This document shows positions 61,879-64,000 of a stretch of 64,000 nucleotides of DNA, one piece after another. The notes beneath the pieces were generated by a model. The model saw nothing but the letters and a program-made list of their open reading frames with translations. It ran no database searches and was not told the DNA's origin. Made by a program: the position numbers and the translations under genes. The stretch is taken from assembly GCA_052084925.1 (NCBI GenBank), contig JBQDEV010000002.1, positions 1-64,000 of the forward strand, in the 5' to 3' direction. How positions within the stretch are numbered: the stretch's first letter is position 1; every line of letters starts with the position of its first letter. This stretch comes from CmP2 sp052084925. Its GTDB lineage: Bacteria; Actinomycetota; Actinomycetes; Actinomycetales; Micrococcaceae.

Positions 61879-63360
61879 ATGACCGTGACTGCCCAGCGCG
61901 AACAGGAACTGTTGGCATCCGTTCCCACCGGACTGCTCATCAACGGAGAGTGGCGCGATGCCTCCTCTGGCAAAACCTTTGACATCCATGACCCGGCCAC
62001 CGGCAAGGTACTGACCTCACTGCAGGACGCCACCAGCGAGGATGCCCTGGCTGCGCTGGACGCCGCCGACGCCGTGCAGCGCGAGTGGGCACTGTCCGCC
62101 CCGCGCGACCGTGCCGAGATCCTGCGCCGTGCTTTTGACCTGGTTACCGAGCGTGCCGAGGACTTCGCCCTGCTGATGACCCTGGAAATGGGCAAGCCGC
62201 TGGCCGAGGCTCGCGGCGAGGTGACCTATGGTGCGGAATTCCTGCGCTGGTTCTCGGAGGAGACCGTGCGCCACTACGGTCGCTACTTCACCTCGCCTGA
62301 GGGTAAGAACAAGATGATCGTCACCCACAAGCCCGTGGGGCCCTCATTGCTGATCACGCCCTGGAACTTCCCGCTGGCCATGGCCACCCGCAAAGTCGCT
62401 CCCGCCGTGGCGGCAGGCTGCACCATGGTGCTGAAGCCGGCCAAGCTGACCCCGCTGACGTCGCAGCTGTTCGCAGCCACGATGATGGAGGCCGGTCTGC
62501 CCGCCGGTGTGCTCAACGTCGTCTCCGGTACCTCCGCCTCCTCGATCTCCGGGCCGCTGATGAAGGATCGTCGCCTGCGCAAGGTCTCCTTCACCGGTTC
62601 CACCCCGGTGGGCGTGCGCCTGATGAAGGACGCCGCGGAGAATGTGCTGCGCACCTCGATGGAGCTCGGCGGAAACGCCCCGTTCCTGGTCTTCGAGGAC
62701 GCCGACCTGGATGCCGCTGTTCAGGGCGCGATGGCCGCCAAGATGCGCAACATGGGCGAGGCTTGCACCGCGGCCAACCGCTTCCTGGTGCACGAGTCCG
62801 TGGCCGAGGAATTCACCCAGAAGTTCGCCGACGCCATGAAGACGCTCAAGCCCCTGCGGGGCACCGAGCCGGAGTCCACCGTGGGCCCGATCATCGATTC
62901 CGGTGCCCGCGACGACGTCCACGCGCTCGTCACCGAGGCTGTTGACGCAGGCGCCGACCTGGTCACCGGCGGGGCGCCCGTGGAAGGCGACGGCTACTTC
63001 TACCAGCCGACCGTGCTGAAGGTGTCCAGCAACAGCCCGATCCTGGGTCAGGAGATCTTCGGTCCAGTGGCCCCGGTCATCACCTTCTCCAGCGAGGAAG
63101 AGGCGATCGAGCTGGCCAACTCCTCCGAGTACGGCCTGGCCTCCTACATCTACACCCGCGACGTCAACAAGATGTTCCGCGTTTCCGAGCAGATCGAATT
63201 CGGCCTGGTCGGCTTCAACGCCGGTGTCATCTCCAACGCCTCGGCTCCCTTCGGCGGCGTGAAGCAGTCCGGACTGGGCCGCGAGGGCGGCGCCGAGGGC
63301 ATCGAGGAATACACCACGGTGCAGTACATCGGTATCGCCGATCCCTACGCTGCCAAGTAA
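61879..63360 (+). CDS. gabD: NAD(P)-dependent succinate-semialdehyde-type aldehyde dehydrogenase
   Basis: 493 residues from ATG 61879 with AAAGAGG about 5 nt upstream. The catalytic cysteine is C296 in 'MGEACTAANR' and the general base is E262 in 'MELGGNAP'. 'TPWNFPLAMATRKVAPA' near 156-172 and the nucleotide loop 'SFTGSTPVGVRL' near 237-248 complete the pattern. It is most like succinate-semialdehyde dehydrogenases of GABA breakdown, but substrate range in this family is hard to read. No GABA transaminase is adjacent. A TAGTCT near 61771 may be its -10. Confidence 0.88.
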   Translation: MTVTAQREQELLASVPTGLLINGEWRDASSGKTFDIHDPATGKVLTSLQDATSEDALAALDAADAVQREWALSAPRDRAEILRRAFDLVTERAEDFALLMTLEMGKPLAEARGEVTYGAEFLRWFSEETVRHYGRYFTSPEGKNKMIVTHKPVGPSLLITPWNFPLAMATRKVAPAVAAGCTMVLKPAKLTPLTSQLFAATMMEAGLPAGVLNVVSGTSASSISGPLMKDRRLRKVSFTGSTPVGVRLMKDAAENVLRTSMELGGNAPFLVFEDADLDAAVQGAMAAKMRNMGEACTAANRFLVHESVAEEFTQKFADAMKTLKPLRGTEPESTVGPIIDSGARDDVHALVTEAVDAGADLVTGGAPVEGDGYFYQPTVLKVSSNSPILGQEIFGPVAPVITFSSEEEAIELANSSEYGLASYIYTRDVNKMFRVSEQIEFGLVGFNAGVISNASAPFGGVKQSGLGREGGAEGIEEYTTVQYIGIADPYAAK

Positions 63361-63403
63361 CCACGCTGTGAGAAGCGGGCGCCGAGCCTAAATTGCCAGC
63401 GTC

Positions 63404-63440
63404 CACAGGAGCCCCGATCGTCATGATCGGGGCTTCTGTG
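63404..63440 (+). terminator. Terminator after the aldehyde dehydrogenase
   Basis: A 16-bp stem with one mismatch (63404-63419 with 63425-63440) has a 5-nt loop, 43 nt after the stop codon. Confidence 0.8.
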
Positions 63441-63535
63441 CATCAACCGTGGATGTTGCACATCTCACGGGATAACCTGCATCAGAGAAGACGACGCCCT
63501 CGAGCATCTGAGAGCACCTGAGAGAAGAGGATCCA

Positions 63536-64000
63536 TGACCACGACTGTTCCGTATCGTCACCTGTTCGGCCCCGGCCCGTCGAACCCCTACCCGGAGGCT
63601 ACCGCTGCCCTGGGCCTGCCGTTGCTGGGTCACCTCGACCCGGAATTCATTGCGCGCATGGATCGAGTCAACGACGGTTTGCGCACCCTGTGGGGTACCG
63701 ACAACGAGCGCACCCTGCCGCTCAGTGCCACCGGTTCCGCGGGTATGGAAGCGGCTTTCGTGAACACCCTGCGCGAGGGTGATGTTGCGGTGATCGCCGT
63801 GAACGGTCTTTTCGGTGAGCGGATGACCGATGTCGCGGCCCGTTGCGGCGCCGAGGTGGTCCGGGTGGATCACGACTACGGCACCCCTGTGGATGCTCAG
63901 CGGGTGCTCGAAGCGCACCCGAACCCCACCGTGATCGCGGCCGTACACGCCGAGACCAGCACGGGCGTGCGCTCGGACCTCGCCGAAATCGGGGCGAACA
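63536..64000 (+). CDS. Class V aminotransferase (alanine/serine-glyoxylate type), N-terminal part, cut by window edge
   Basis: The first 155 residues of a pyridoxal-phosphate aminotransferase that runs out of the window. 'LFGPGPSNPYPEA' at 10-22 and 'LPLLGHLDPEF' at 28-38 are the opening of alanine-glyoxylate/serine-glyoxylate aminotransferases. 'LSATGSAGMEAAFVN' near 62-76 binds the cofactor phosphate. The PLP lysine lies downstream of the edge. AGAAGAGGA precedes the ATG by about 6 nt. It would make glycine from glyoxylate, or act in serine or purine-ring breakdown; which one cannot be told from this part. Confidence 0.88.

Overview
The window is 64 kb of high-GC DNA from a Gram-positive actinobacterium. 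The markers are a WhiB regulator, mycothiol S-conjugate amidase (Mca), the actinobacterial families DUF3499, DUF4307, DUF4245, DUF5719, DUF501 and TIGR03089, an actinobacterial protein O-mannosyltransferase, and many genes whose start codon sits 6-8 nt after a TAnnnT -10 box (leaderless mRNAs). The order Micrococcales is my best guess; I cannot name the genus. Gene order matches, from memory, three blocks of Mycobacterium tuberculosis: sdhCDAB/cdd/deoA/add; mazG-eno-ftsB-DUF501-ppx and greA-DUF4307-mca-small TM protein-haemolysin III-Z-prenyl synthase-phoH-fum-glpX-DUF4245; and manA, LCP, purE, purK, gtrA, TIGR03089, whiB2, DUF3499, ahcY. Almost everything is conserved core.

Layout. 1-1.4 kb: tail of an FtsX-type permease and two small genes. 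1.4-5.1 kb: succinate dehydrogenase operon sdhCDAB on the minus strand. 5.2-12.1 kb: manC, an M20 amidohydrolase, and nucleoside salvage (cdd, deoA, dedA-like, add, mazG). 12.3-19.1 kb: eno; a divisome/stress operon ftsB-DUF501-ppx/gppA-S8 protease; and type II NADH dehydrogenase. 19.2-21.9 kb: the most accessory-looking stretch, with an odd tRNA (anticodon UAA but a short variable loop), DUF488, a FetB-like permease, a YczE-like protein, a zinc-ribbon peptide and an orphan MNT nucleotidyltransferase. 21.9-25.7 kb: a BI-1/YccA protein, a damaged assembly join with 10 N, an AI-2E family transporter and threonine ammonia-lyase. 25.7-33.8 kb: a glycolipid-binding-like and GPP34-like pair, greA, DUF4307, mca, haemolysin III, Z-prenyl synthase, PIN-PhoH and rhomboid. 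33.9-44.1 kb: prepilin peptidase, fumC, carbonic anhydrase, DUF4245, glpX, manA, LCP, purE, purK and gtrA. 44.1-53.8 kb: TIGR03089, whiB2, a giant glycosyltransferase, DUF5719, a zincin-like protein, DUF3499 and ahcY. 53.8-64 kb: RDD, SpoIIM, DUF1461, fadD, pmt, rsmI, a succinate-semialdehyde-type dehydrogenase, and an aminotransferase cut by the right edge.

How the genes work together. manA and manC make mannose-6-phosphate and GDP-mannose, the ultimate donor for Pmt protein mannosylation. The LCP protein, GtrA, the large GT2 membrane protein and DUF5719 belong to cell-envelope glycopolymer assembly. sdhCDAB, ndh and fumC feed respiration, while eno and glpX serve glycolysis and gluconeogenesis. 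cdd, deoA, add and mazG handle nucleoside salvage and nucleotide clean-up.

I found no complete defence system, prophage, insertion sequence or CRISPR array. The observations most worth a second look are the short-variable-arm tRNA(UAA), the 19 TAnnnT boxes at leaderless spacing (which move several start codons), the orphan MNT gene, the sequence-quality break at 22.7-23.0 kb and the whiB2 upstream region.
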